From contig NZ_JAAIUV010000001.1 in the NCBI RefSeq assembly GCF_010975035.1, forward strand, positions 124,001 through 188,000: a stretch of DNA of 64,000 nucleotides, given 5' to 3'. This stretch comes from Neobacillus thermocopriae. Lineage in GTDB: Bacteria > Bacillota > Bacilli > Bacillales > Cytobacillaceae. Under the pieces are notes generated by a model that did not search any database, was not told the DNA's origin, and saw only the letters and a program-made list of their open reading frames with translations. Positions 55,534 to 64,000 of the stretch are shown piece by piece. The translations under genes were made by a program, and so were the position numbers. Numbering within the stretch: position 1 is the stretch's first letter; every line of letters starts with the position of its first letter.

Positions 55534-56217
55534 TTATCGCACTTCCACCCAGCCGTTTTTTATGGCAACGACAACGGCTTGGGTACGGTCGTTTACATTC
55601 ATTTTTTGTAAAATGTTGGATACATGGTTTTTAACTGTCTTTTCACTAATATATAGTGACTCTCCAATACCGCGGTTACTTTTTCCATCAGCAAGCATTT
55701 GCAAAACTTCACATTCGCGACGGGTTAATAAGTGCAATGGACGGCGAACTTCCATTCCATGGGAATATGAAGCTCCTTTGCTGACACCTGCAGCCAGTTT
55801 ACGATACTCATTAACCAGATTATGAGTAACCTTAGGATGCAAGTAGGATCCTCCATCTGCTACTACCCGAACGGCTTCAATCAATGCATCCGCATCCATT
55901 TCTTTTAACAAATAGCCGCACGCTCCTGTTTTCAAGGCATGTGTTACATAATTTTCATCATCATGAATGGATAAAATGATGACCTTTGTATCAGGATATC
56001 TTTTCACCAGTTCACGAGTGGCTTCCACACCGTTCATTTGTGGCATATTAATATCCATGATGACAACATCAGGGCGATGCTCATCCACCAGTGCCACCGC
56101 TTCGTTGCCATCGTCTCCTTCCGCAACCACCTGAAACGTTTTTTCAAACTCGAGTATTCTTTTAACACCTTCTCTAAATAGTTGGTGATCATCAATAATC
56201 ACAATTTTTGTTGTCAT
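55534..56217 (-). CDS. degU: Two-component response regulator DegU
   Basis: A 227-residue NarL-type regulator: receiver domain 1-120 with acid pair DD at 9-10, phosphoacceptor Asp at 55 (VVIMDINMP), and a LuxR-type HTH at about 160-220 ([36 protein letters not shown]). It controls degradative enzymes, competence (with ComK), biofilm and, in motile species, flagella. GGGAGG precedes the ATG; degS ends 16 bases upstream. Confidence 0.97.
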   Translation of the reverse strand: MTTKIVIIDDHQLFREGVKRILEFEKTFQVVAEGDDGNEAVALVDEHRPDVVIMDINMPQMNGVEATRELVKRYPDTKVIILSIHDDENYVTHALKTGACGYLLKEMDADALIEAVRVVADGGSYLHPKVTHNLVNEYRKLAAGVSKGASYSHGMEVRRPLHLLTRRECEVLQMLADGKSNRGIGESLYISEKTVKNHVSNILQKMNVNDRTQAVVVAIKNGWVEVR

Positions 56218-56233
56218 AATCCTGTGCCTCCCC

Positions 56234-57394
56234 TTAGTTCTTATCTATTAACTGATTCATTCTTAGTGGTACTTTAATCTTAACAATTGTTCCTTTGCCA
56301 ATTTTGGAATCGAAGATGATTTCCCCACCAAGTAGGTCAACTCGCTCTCTCATCCCAATTAGACCGAACGAATTTGATTTCTTTTGTGAAAGATCAAATC
56401 CTTTTCCGTTATCCTTAATTTCGACACGAACAGCAGATTCAGTAATCTCCAATTGCACTTTAATTTGGCAGGCTTGCGCATGTTTCAATGCGTTTTGCAC
56501 TGATTCCTGAATGAGACGGAATAAAGCCACCTCATAATTGCTTGGAAGCCTTTTTTCTAAGCCTAGATTGATAAATTCAATTTGCGGATGATAATTATGG
56601 TACTCTTCAATGGTTTGCAAATATTTTTTGAGTGTTGGAACTAGTCCTAAATCATCTAGCGCCATTGGACGCAGATCATAAATAATTCTGCGTACTTCAT
56701 AGAGGGCTGAACGCACCATCTTCTTAAAGCTTTGAATTTCCGAAAAAATATCTTCCGTATTTTGCTCACGAATAACGCGCTCAATGATATCAGAACGAAC
56801 AATAACATTCGCCAACATTTGTGCAGGACCATCATGAATTTCCCTTGAAAGTCGTTTACGTTCTTCCTCTTGGGCTTCAATAATCTTTAACCCCAAATCC
56901 TGTTTCGCTTTCGCAGTAGCAAACGCCTCACCAAATTGTTTTAAATCACTTTGCAAGTAATTCATTACAACAGATATTTGCGAGATGAGCTGTTCCGCCC
57001 GATCAATCGTTTCATTAATTCCAATCAGACGCTGCTCGAGCTCCTCTTTTTTTTCCATGAGCTGCTTTTTATATTGATTGTTAATGGATAAATCCATTTG
57101 CAGCTGGTGGGCCCTTTCATAAGCATTACGGACCTCTTCTTCGGTATATTTTTTAAAATTCATGCTTACTTCTGAAAGCTTTTGCCTTGCTTGAGCAACT
57201 TCTTCCTCCAGCTTGCTACCTTCTTTCAAAAGCGTCGTCATCGTCTGTTCGATCTCCGCTAATTCATTAGTAACATTTTCATAATGCTGACGACATGTCT
57301 CACTAATTTGAAAAATATCACTTTTACTGCATGTCACGGTTTCAATCATTTCTTCTCTAATATCATCAATCGATTTCACTTTCGACAAATTCAT
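56234..57394 (-). CDS. degS: Sensor histidine kinase DegS (cytoplasmic)
   Basis: A 386-residue soluble kinase with no membrane segment: an N-terminal coiled-coil sensor (about 10-180), HisKA_3 with phospho-His in [13 protein letters not shown] near 189, and a HATPase_c domain with [11 protein letters not shown] (N box), [10 protein letters not shown] (G1) and [14 protein letters not shown]. It phosphorylates DegU. The open frame runs 9 codons further, but the ATG at 57394 ([11 protein letters not shown]) is 7 bases after GGAGG and gives the family length. Confidence 0.96.
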   Translation of the reverse strand: MNLSKVKSIDDIREEMIETVTCSKSDIFQISETCRQHYENVTNELAEIEQTMTTLLKEGSKLEEEVAQARQKLSEVSMNFKKYTEEEVRNAYERAHQLQMDLSINNQYKKQLMEKKEELEQRLIGINETIDRAEQLISQISVVMNYLQSDLKQFGEAFATAKAKQDLGLKIIEAQEEERKRLSREIHDGPAQMLANVIVRSDIIERVIREQNTEDIFSEIQSFKKMVRSALYEVRRIIYDLRPMALDDLGLVPTLKKYLQTIEEYHNYHPQIEFINLGLEKRLPSNYEVALFRLIQESVQNALKHAQACQIKVQLEITESAVRVEIKDNGKGFDLSQKKSNSFGLIGMRERVDLLGGEIIFDSKIGKGTIVKIKVPLRMNQLIDKN

Positions 57395-57688
57395 ACTCAT
57401 TCCTCCGGGGCCATTTTCCATTAGGCCTTACCATCCTTTTCATCGCTTGAACCATTTTGCTAAAAACGGTCTCCAAACGACAACAACCTCAATTTCATAA
57501 AAAAGTAGTATAATAATTCTAGTACTCTACTACATATAGCCTAACAAAAATGTTCACTTACCTATTATATCATTCGAAGGTTACATCCATATTAAAGGTA
57601 TATTAAATAATTTTTTTATAAAGGTACATTTTCTTACTCGATTAATAGCATAGCATAAAAATTCATGAAAGGAGTCTAATAGCCTAAA

Positions 57689-58327
57689 ATGCTTTCTAAA
57701 TATTTAACAGTAAAAGAATACGGAGAACACGAAATTATCATTCAAAAATCTCGCTTTATCGCGCATGTAAAAAGAACAGAAACAGAGCAAGACGCCCAGG
57801 AATTCATTCAAAAGATTAAGAAAAAACATTGGAATGCTACCCACAACTGTTCCGCCTATTTAATTGGAGAGCACGATCAAATTCAAAAAGCAAATGATGA
57901 TGGTGAACCAAGTGGCACGGCTGGGGTACCAATCCTAGAGGTCTTGAAAAAAAGACAGCTAAAGGATACAACCGTTGTTGTCACTCGCTATTTTGGCGGA
58001 ATAAAACTCGGCGCCGGCGGTCTTATTCGTGCTTATGGTAAAGCAACTTCAGAAGGTCTTGACGCGACAGGTATAGTCCAAAGACGACTCGTACAAGTGA
58101 TGCAGGTGAAAATTGATTACACTTGGCTTGGAAAAATTGAAAAAGAACTGCGTGCCTCTGAATATAAAATTAAAGATATCCATTATTTAGATATTGTTCA
58201 AGTAGAGGTTTATGTTGATGAAAGCCAAATTAATACGTTTTCTGAATGGATGGTTGAACTGACCAATGGCCAATGTACCATCGAAAAAGGAGAAACCCTT
58301 TATCTTGAAGAAGATTTTATTAAATAA
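57689..58327 (+). CDS. yvyE: YigZ/IMPACT family protein YvyE
   Basis: A 212-residue protein with the UPF0029 domain (about 15-125; HNCSAYLIG, DDGEPSGTAGVPILE, VVTRYFGGIKLGAGGLIRAYG) and a C-terminal DUF1949 ferredoxin-like domain (about 140-200). Cellular role uncertain; relatives affect translation or peptidase activity. It is divergent from degSU, as in B. subtilis. The AAAGGAG site is 14 bases before the ATG, longer than ideal, but no closer in-frame start exists. Confidence 0.92.
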   Translation: MLSKYLTVKEYGEHEIIIQKSRFIAHVKRTETEQDAQEFIQKIKKKHWNATHNCSAYLIGEHDQIQKANDDGEPSGTAGVPILEVLKKRQLKDTTVVVTRYFGGIKLGAGGLIRAYGKATSEGLDATGIVQRRLVQVMQVKIDYTWLGKIEKELRASEYKIKDIHYLDIVQVEVYVDESQINTFSEWMVELTNGQCTIEKGETLYLEEDFIK

Positions 58328-58422
58328 ATGTAGTCTTTAGGAGAATTATATTAGTACAAATAGAACAAGACAATTGGGAAAATTTATAGAAATGATAATC
58401 CTTTTTACATAAGTAAAAAGGC

Positions 58423-58460
58423 AAAGGACTCATGCGACATTTTTTATGAGTCCTTTTTTA
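58423..58460. terminator. Bidirectional terminator between yvyE and tagO
   Basis: Perfect 11-bp stem (AAAGGACTCAT / ATGAGTCCTTT) with a 12-base loop; TTTTTTA on the plus side and GCCTTTTTAC on the minus side. Serves convergent yvyE and tagO. Confidence 0.88.
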
Positions 58461-59519
58461 TCTGTTTTTTACTGTATTTGTTCTTAGGGTTTGTAAAATA
58501 TTTAAGATTGGACGATAATTCCTGCCAACAAGGCCGATTTTTTCCGCAATGATTTCAATCATGATGATGACAACAGCAATTAAGAAAATGGCGCCTCCGA
58601 TTCGAGCCTGGGAATAGATAACAGCAATTAAACCAAAAAAGGCAGACATGGCATAGATAAGCAGGACTGTTTGCCGATGAGAATAGCCCATGCGGAGCAT
58701 ACAATGATGGAGGTGCTGTTTATCAGGGGCACCTAACGGCTTCTTATGAATCACCCTGCGGAGGATGGCAAAAAACGTATCTGAAATTGGAACAGCCAAA
58801 ATAATCACCGGAATAACAAACGAAATAAAGGTTACATTTTTATAACCAAGCAGCGAAAGAACAGATATGATATACCCTAAAAATAAAGCACCTGTATCTC
58901 CCATAAAAATGCTTGCGGGATGAAAATTGTAAATTAAAAAACCAATGGTACTCGTAAGTACAATGAGCCCAACAGCCATAACATAAAAATTCCCTTGAAT
59001 GATAGCCATTCCCGAAATGGTGATTAAAGCGATAGAGGATACGCCCGCAGCAAGGCCGTCAAGCCCATCGATTAAATTGATGGAATTCGTGATCCCAACA
59101 ATCCAAATGATCGTAAAGGGAATACTTAAAAAACCAAATTGAAGCTGCCCGCCAAATGGGAGATTAATGAAGTCGACTTGCAAATTTCCCCAAAAAACGA
59201 CGATACAGGCGGCAGCCAGTTGGCCGATAAGCTTATACTTGGCAGATAATTCGAATAGGTCATCCAAAATGCCTGTTATAAGGATGATAAAGCTACCAAC
59301 TAAAATAGCTAAGGAGAATTGGTTCACCGGGTGAACAAGCAGCATTCCAATCATAAAACTAATATAGATCGCTAATCCCCCTAGCCTGGGCATGACCGTT
59401 TGATGAACTTTACGTTGATTCGGACGGTCAGTTGCACCGATTAGAAAAGCAAATTTTTTGATAAATGGTGTAATAAAAACGGAAAGAGCAAAACATATAA
59501 TTAAAGTCATATACAGCAT
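58458..59519 (-). CDS. tagO: Undecaprenyl-phosphate GlcNAc-1-phosphate transferase TagO
   Basis: A 353-residue membrane enzyme with about eleven transmembrane segments that starts wall teichoic acid linkage-unit synthesis by moving GlcNAc-1-P to undecaprenyl phosphate. Seen: ATDRPNQRKVHQ, GILDDLFELSAKYK (DDxx), NSINLIDGLDGLAAG (the NxxNxxDGxDGL active site) and FMGDTGALFLGY, plus the HLHHCMLRMGYSHRQ loop. The ATG at 59519 is 9 bases after AGGAGG; the earlier ATG at 59528 abuts the site. Its presence indicates teichoic acid. Confidence 0.94.
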   Translation of the reverse strand: MLYMTLIICFALSVFITPFIKKFAFLIGATDRPNQRKVHQTVMPRLGGLAIYISFMIGMLLVHPVNQFSLAILVGSFIILITGILDDLFELSAKYKLIGQLAAACIVVFWGNLQVDFINLPFGGQLQFGFLSIPFTIIWIVGITNSINLIDGLDGLAAGVSSIALITISGMAIIQGNFYVMAVGLIVLTSTIGFLIYNFHPASIFMGDTGALFLGYIISVLSLLGYKNVTFISFVIPVIILAVPISDTFFAILRRVIHKKPLGAPDKQHLHHCMLRMGYSHRQTVLLIYAMSAFFGLIAVIYSQARIGGAIFLIAVVIIMIEIIAEKIGLVGRNYRPILNILQTLRTNTVKNR

Positions 59520-59673
59520 CGGAACCATCCTCCTTGCTAGTCAGTTTGTCCATTAAACAGAAAACAAAAACAAGAAGGAGATAGTAAAAATCGGTAAATA
59601 AGACGGGGGGGTTGTGACGCCTGTTATTCATAATAGGTTTAGTTTCATTTCCATTTATTTCCTCTATCTGAAT

Positions 59674-59704
59674 AAAAAAAGAGGCCATTCCCAAAGGAAT
59701 AACC
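59674..59704 (-). terminator. Intrinsic terminator after the nucleotidase gene
   Basis: Minus GGTTATTCC, 4-base loop, GGAATGGCC (two T-G pairs) then TCTTTTTTTATTC, 15 bases past the stop. Confidence 0.82.
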
Positions 59705-59719
59705 TTTTTTGACATGAGT

Positions 59720-62700
59720 TTATCCAATCCATGCTCCATCTTTACCAACTCTATAACCGTTAATGACAGTGTTCACAGCCATTTCACCATTTGGATATAG
59801 GTAGTACCACTTCGTTCCATCCTGAATCCATCCTGTTTTCATATCCCCGTTTATTTTATCCAAGAAGTACCATTTGCCACCAAGATAGATCCAACCGGTT
59901 TGCATTTCACCATGGCTGTTAAAGAAGTACCACTTGCCATTGATCTTTGCCCAATTGACCTTCATATCGCCATTGATGGCATCCAAGTAGTACCATTTCC
60001 CTTTTTCTTTGTGCCAGCCTGTTTTCATGTCACCATGGCTGTTAAAGAAGTACCACTTGCCATTGATCTTTGCCCAGTTGACCTTCATATCACCGTTTGT
60101 AGCATCCAGATAGTACCATTTACCCTTTTCTTTGTACCAACCGGTTTGCATGATACCTTCTTCATTAAAGAAATACCACTTACCATTTATTTGTTCCCAG
60201 CCAGTTACTTTGTTACCATTTTGGTCAAAGTAATACCAATGACCATTCAGGTTTATCCACTTGTGAGTGAGGTTCACTTTGAGATGTCGACCTTCGATTT
60301 TGGCTGAGATTGGGCCATTTTGTGCCTTTACATAGTTTACCAACCCTTCTAAATCAGTAGGGCCAATCACCTTATCCTTACCATCAAGCAATGCCGTATA
60401 ATTGTCCCCGCCACCTGCCATGAAATTATTAACAGTGACTGTGTATTCTGCATCTTCTTCAAGTAAACTTCCATCAGGAAGGTAAATATCAAGAACTTTT
60501 TCACCATATGGCAGTTCATTGCTCCATGTATAGCTCAACCCAGAAATTTGTAGCATACGAACTTTTTCAGGATTAAATTGTTGATTTAATAATTCTCTTA
60601 TTTTTGCTCCCGTTAACGTCATTTTCACTAAATCATTGCCAAATGGCTGGATCGTAAATAGTTCACCCCAAGTAATTTCACCAGCATTTAAATTGGCACG
60701 GATTCCTCCTGGATTCATAAATGCAAAATCCGTATTCATTTCCGCCCGCATAGAATCAGCTATTAGGTTTCCTAAAGTAGACTCACCGTGCTCATTTTGT
60801 TCACCCGTTAATTCTGTTGCAGCTACTCCAACTACTTCATTGATAATTGGTTCGACATCGTCAACAAACGTTTCTACCATTTCCTTTATTTCAGGATCTG
60901 GTGTTACACCTTCTTGGAAGGTTGTAATGATTTCAGCCTTTTTGTTTACAATATCCTTTGTTTCAGGGTCAATTTCAAGATCAACATCGGCAATTGCAGT
61001 ACCAGAAGAATAAGCTTGTACAAGTAACTTATTATCAACTGTTGCATTTAAGTATCTATGGTCGTGAGCACCAAAAATGATGTCTACTTCATCATCTACT
61101 TGGTTTGCAAAGTCAACCACTTCTCCTACTGCACCAGTACCATCTGTATTGGAATATCCTGGATTATGTGCTAAAACAACAATTGCTTTCACCCCTTGGG
61201 CTTTCAGTTCTTTTGTGTATTTGTTAATGGCTTCTACTTCATCCGTAAACGTCACGCCTTCCACACCGCTTGGAATGACAATGCTTGGTGTATCTGAGTA
61301 AACAACCCCGATAAAACCAATTTTTACTCCGCCTACTTCCACAACCTTGTATGGATCAAGAAGGGGTTTATTCGTATTTTTGTCAATGACGTTTGCCGCC
61401 ACATATGGGAAGTCAGCCCCTTCAAATACCCCATATTTCTCTTTTGTAACAGGATGCTCCCCGCCATGAATGAGGCGAAGCATTTCTTTTACACCTTCAT
61501 CGAATTCATGGTTACCAAGGGTCCCCAAATCAAACCCAAGTTTATTCAAGATCTTGATTGTAGGCTCATCTTGCAGTAAGGCTGAAGCTGGTGAACTTGC
61601 GCCAACGGCATCCCCAACATGGACTAACAATGTATTAGGGTTGGTTGCTTCACGTTCTTTTAAATAAGCAGCCAAGTAATCCGCACGTCCAACCGGCTTT
61701 CCATTGACAGTTTTGGTTATATCAATTTGACCATGGAAATCATTGATGCCTAATATCTGAACTTGAACATTTTCATTTGGAGTTGGAACTTTTTCTTGTA
61801 CTAATTCATATAGTCGATACCCTGCCTTCGTTTTGGATGCTCCAAGGTCTTTTACATTTGGTGTTTCATTAAGATAAGCCAAGGCATCTGGAGAAGAGTG
61901 AAATACTAATTTGGCCTTTCCTCCTACCGGAGCAATTTGCCAGTTATTATCAGGTGCTGGATGGATCGTGCCTTTTGAAGAGATATAGTCCATGAGGATT
62001 TGACGGTTTTCAAATGGAGAGTCAACTACCACTTTTGCATTTTTTAATTCAGCTAATCCGCCGCTTCCTCCTGCACGATAATTATTGGTAGCTACTATAT
62101 ACTTTCCATTCGGGTCAACTGGTGTACCGTCAAGTAATGTTAAGTTCATCACACGTTGTCCTGCTGGTTTTGTTACATCAATTTGATATTTAACTCCATC
62201 TAATACATCATAGTTATATGGACGGAAGTCGTAATCCAGTAATTCTTGATAGCCTTCCTTGTTCGGATCAATGGTATTGAATTGTTCAGCTGATTTTTCA
62301 ATCCATCGTTTTACTTGATCACCTGTGACTTCCAAAGCTTTTAATGTATTATCAAACAAATACAAGTCTGCTGCACTCTTAATGGAAACATCACCTTTGG
62401 CAATGTTGGTATAGTCCCCTACTCCTCCACGTCCTCCTTTAAATGGAGCAGCAGCAGAAAGGACAGGAACATCCTTATATTCTGGTGCATTTTTTTCGAT
62501 CCACTTTTTCACATAATCCATTTGCGCAGCGTTTACAATTTGAGTGACCGCATCGTCCATCACGCGAGTAAAGAAACTGTGCATAGGGATTTTCGTTTCA
62601 CCAATTTTGCTACGAACGTAATCAAGGGTCGCTTGGTGCTCATCTTTTATATCTTTCACAATTTTTTCGTCTTCGGCCGTATGGGCATCGACTGGACGAG

Positions 62701-63766
62701 TGGCTGCTTTGGAATTTTCTTTGTCAACCTTCCATTTACCATTTTTATCTTGAACAAGAGCTAAATCGAGAACACCCAAGTTATTTCCCCAATAGCCGGC
62801 TTCTACTGCATGGATCCCATTAATAGTGCCCTTCTTTTGATCAATTCCAGACTTGTCTTGAAAGGAAACATCTTCAGGAAATCTTAAGTGTGCATGTCCA
62901 AATAGCATTGCATCAATGCCTTCTACTTTTGTTAAATCATAGACTGCATTTTCTGCCAATTCTTGACCTTCCGACGTAATGTCACAGCCTGAATGAGCAA
63001 TGGCGACAATCACGTCAGCGCCCTCTTTCTTCATTTTTGGTATATATTTCTTCGCTTCAGCCACAATATCTTTTACAATCACTTTACCAGCTAAGTGATC
63101 TTTATCCCATTGCATAATTTGTGGAGGTGCAAATCCAATGACCCCAACTTTTATACTATGTTCTTGTCCGTTATCATCAATAATTTTTTTATCGATTATT
63201 TGATAAGGAGTAAAGTAATTTTTATCATTGGAAGGGTCATTATCTTGATCATCATGATAAATGTTAGCATTCACAATCGGAAACTTTGCTTCTTCTAACA
63301 CATCGTTCAGATAATCCAAACCATAGTTAAACTCATGATTGCCAACAATTCCGGCATCATAATCTAGGTAATTCATAGCTTTGAAGATGGGATGCGTTTC
63401 GTCCGGACCTAGTCTATTAACCTTCGCTACATAGCTTGCAAGCGGATTGCCTTGGATGGTATCACCCGCATCAAATAACATAGAGTTTTTTACTTGTTCC
63501 CGTGCCTGCTTAATTAATGTTGCTGTTTTCGTTAATCCATAGTCAGTTACAGGTGTATCTTTAAAATAATCATATGACATAATATTGGAGTGTAAATCGG
63601 TAGTTTCCAAGATACGCAGAGTAGCTGTAGGAGACGTTTCATCAGTTCCTTCTGCTTGAACCACACTTGGTAAAACATTGTACGGAATTCCCGAAAACAC
63701 TAACAGTGAAACCAAAGAAGTAGTAAGGATTCTTCTTTTCATACTTCTTCTTATTTTCCTTCTCAC
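59720..63766 (-). CDS. Secreted double nucleotidase (YfkN/CpdB-UshA type) with C-terminal wall-binding repeats
   Basis: A 1348-residue exported protein. Signal peptide 1-40 (basic start, LLVFSGIPYNVLPSVVQA). First unit, about 50-620, CpdB-like: ETTDLHSNI, DAGDTIQGN, GNHEFNYG, AHSGCD, GHAHLRF and a 5'-nucleotidase C domain. Second unit, about 665-1155, UshA-like: GINDFHGQ, HVGDAVGAS, GNHEFDEG, GAHDHRY, NPGGIRANLNAGE, FMAGGGDNY. Then eight 20-21-residue choline-binding-type repeats (WAKINGKWYFFNSHGDMKTG). It would scavenge phosphate from 2',3'-cyclic and 5'-nucleotides. GTG at 63766 is 7 bases after AAAGGCGG; an ATG at 63742 is an alternative. The LPxTG anchor of B. subtilis YfkN is replaced by repeats. 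Confidence 0.88.
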   Translation of the reverse strand: MRRKIRRSMKRRILTTSLVSLLVFSGIPYNVLPSVVQAEGTDETSPTATLRILETTDLHSNIMSYDYFKDTPVTDYGLTKTATLIKQAREQVKNSMLFDAGDTIQGNPLASYVAKVNRLGPDETHPIFKAMNYLDYDAGIVGNHEFNYGLDYLNDVLEEAKFPIVNANIYHDDQDNDPSNDKNYFTPYQIIDKKIIDDNGQEHSIKVGVIGFAPPQIMQWDKDHLAGKVIVKDIVAEAKKYIPKMKKEGADVIVAIAHSGCDITSEGQELAENAVYDLTKVEGIDAMLFGHAHLRFPEDVSFQDKSGIDQKKGTINGIHAVEAGYWGNNLGVLDLALVQDKNGKWKVDKENSKAATRPVDAHTAEDEKIVKDIKDEHQATLDYVRSKIGETKIPMHSFFTRVMDDAVTQIVNAAQMDYVKKWIEKNAPEYKDVPVLSAAAPFKGGRGGVGDYTNIAKGDVSIKSAADLYLFDNTLKALEVTGDQVKRWIEKSAEQFNTIDPNKEGYQELLDYDFRPYNYDVLDGVKYQIDVTKPAGQRVMNLTLLDGTPVDPNGKYIVATNNYRAGGSGGLAELKNAKVVVDSPFENRQILMDYISSKGTIHPAPDNNWQIAPVGGKAKLVFHSSPDALAYLNETPNVKDLGASKTKAGYRLYELVQEKVPTPNENVQVQILGINDFHGQIDITKTVNGKPVGRADYLAAYLKEREATNPNTLLVHVGDAVGASSPASALLQDEPTIKILNKLGFDLGTLGNHEFDEGVKEMLRLIHGGEHPVTKEKYGVFEGADFPYVAANVIDKNTNKPLLDPYKVVEVGGVKIGFIGVVYSDTPSIVIPSGVEGVTFTDEVEAINKYTKELKAQGVKAIVVLAHNPGYSNTDGTGAVGEVVDFANQVDDEVDIIFGAHDHRYLNATVDNKLLVQAYSSGTAIADVDLEIDPETKDIVNKKAEIITTFQEGVTPDPEIKEMVETFVDDVEPIINEVVGVAATELTGEQNEHGESTLGNLIADSMRAEMNTDFAFMNPGGIRANLNAGEITWGELFTIQPFGNDLVKMTLTGAKIRELLNQQFNPEKVRMLQISGLSYTWSNELPYGEKVLDIYLPDGSLLEEDAEYTVTVNNFMAGGGDNYTALLDGKDKVIGPTDLEGLVNYVKAQNGPISAKIEGRHLKVNLTHKWINLNGHWYYFDQNGNKVTGWEQINGKWYFFNEEGIMQTGWYKEKGKWYYLDATNGDMKVNWAKINGKWYFFNSHGDMKTGWHKEKGKWYYLDAINGDMKVNWAKINGKWYFFNSHGEMQTGWIYLGGKWYFLDKINGDMKTGWIQDGTKWYYLYPNGEMAVNTVINGYRVGKDGAWIG
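59908..60153 (-). repeat. 123-bp tandem duplication inside the wall-binding repeats
   Basis: The stretch starting CACCATGGCTGTTAAAGAAG at 59908 recurs at 60031, exactly 123 bp (41 codons, two repeats) apart. The copies are nearly identical in DNA, differing at scattered positions, while other repeats in the same gene are more diverged. This marks a fairly recent unequal crossover. Confidence 0.85.
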
Positions 63767-64000
63767 ACCTTTTCCGCCTTTCACCAATAATTTATGGCCT
63801 ACAACATTATTCTACTAATTATTTTCCAAGATTAATAGATATTTCTAAAAATTAGGAAATTTATAGTGATTTTGGTGGGGTATAATTGAAAAAAACTCTA
63901 AATAATATAAATCTAGATTTGGTGAATGTAACATCTATACGTAGAATGGCGTCTAATTAAAGGGAAAATCAGAAATAATAGCAAAACCATAAAGGAGGCG
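63767..64000. other. Upstream region ending in a ribosome-binding site for a plus-strand gene beyond the window
   Basis: About 230 AT-rich bases. The last bases are AAAGGAGGCG (63991-64000), a strong ribosome-binding site on the plus strand, so a divergent gene probably starts just past the window. A TATAAT at 63882-63887 could belong to it but a matching -35 is unclear. Confidence 0.5.

Noticed and set aside
1-64000. CRISPR arrays, toxin-antitoxin or restriction systems, prophage, tRNA or rRNA genes
   Set aside because: No regularly spaced repeats, no matching protein families and no tRNA-like cloverleaf or rRNA sequence were found on either strand.

Overview
The window is chromosomal DNA from a low-GC Firmicute of the family Bacillaceae. 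Gene order follows the Bacillus subtilis his / hprK-lgt / uvrBA / ftsEX-ctpB-minJ / secA-prfB / comF-degSU / tagO neighbourhoods almost block by block, the ribosome-binding sites are strong AGGAGG types, and HprK, HisZ, CsbA, ComFA, DegSU and TagO are typical of this group. No tRNA, rRNA, CRISPR array, prophage or intact transposon was seen. Species cannot be fixed from the sequence.

Layout. 1-5429 (minus): histidine operon hisZ-hisG-hisD-hisB-hisH-hisA-hisF, the last cut by the window edge. 6020-10049 (minus): hprK-lgt-yvoD-ppaX-yvoF. 10190-12613: yvlB, yvlD and a small unrecognised membrane protein. 12930-19797: uvrA, uvrB, csbA and an AGCS amino acid:sodium symporter. 20031-30386 (minus): a complete N-acetylmuramic acid (MurNAc) and muropeptide recovery cluster of murR, a three-gene sugar ABC importer, murQ, amiE-like, nagZ and namZ. 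30645-34381: a metal module (czcD exporter plus ArsR-type repressor, sharing an operator motif) surrounding psuK-psuG for pseudouridine breakdown. 34667-36925 (plus): polar amino acid ABC importer. 36993-38138: an IS3 transposase scrap and a manganese catalase. 38271-47713 (minus): minJ, ctpB, an EnvC-like M23 hydrolase, ftsX, ftsE, cccB, yvjA and prfB. 47980-50496 (plus): secA, opposite to all its usual partners. 50837-57394 (minus): hpf, comFC, comFA, degV, degU, degS. 57689-59519: yvyE facing tagO. 59720-63766: a large secreted double nucleotidase ending in wall-binding repeats.

How the genes work together. The 20-30 kb cluster is the most informative part. Three secreted enzymes (AmiE-like amidase, NagZ, NamZ) would strip peptides, GlcNAc and MurNAc from wall fragments. 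In B. subtilis the PTS permease MurP brings MurNAc in as MurNAc-6-phosphate for MurQ. Here MurP is absent and a binding protein with two permeases sits in its place, with no ATPase and no sugar kinase beside it. The route therefore needs an unlinked kinase and a shared ATPase. The repressor MurR has GAAACATT/AATGTTTC inverted repeats in front of its gene.

Other departures from the B. subtilis plan: the late flagellar block normally between comFC and hpf is missing, as are comFB and swrA; secA is inverted; FtsEX is followed by its own coiled-coil M23 hydrolase; and the YfkN-type nucleotidase carries choline-binding-type repeats with a recent 123-bp tandem duplication.
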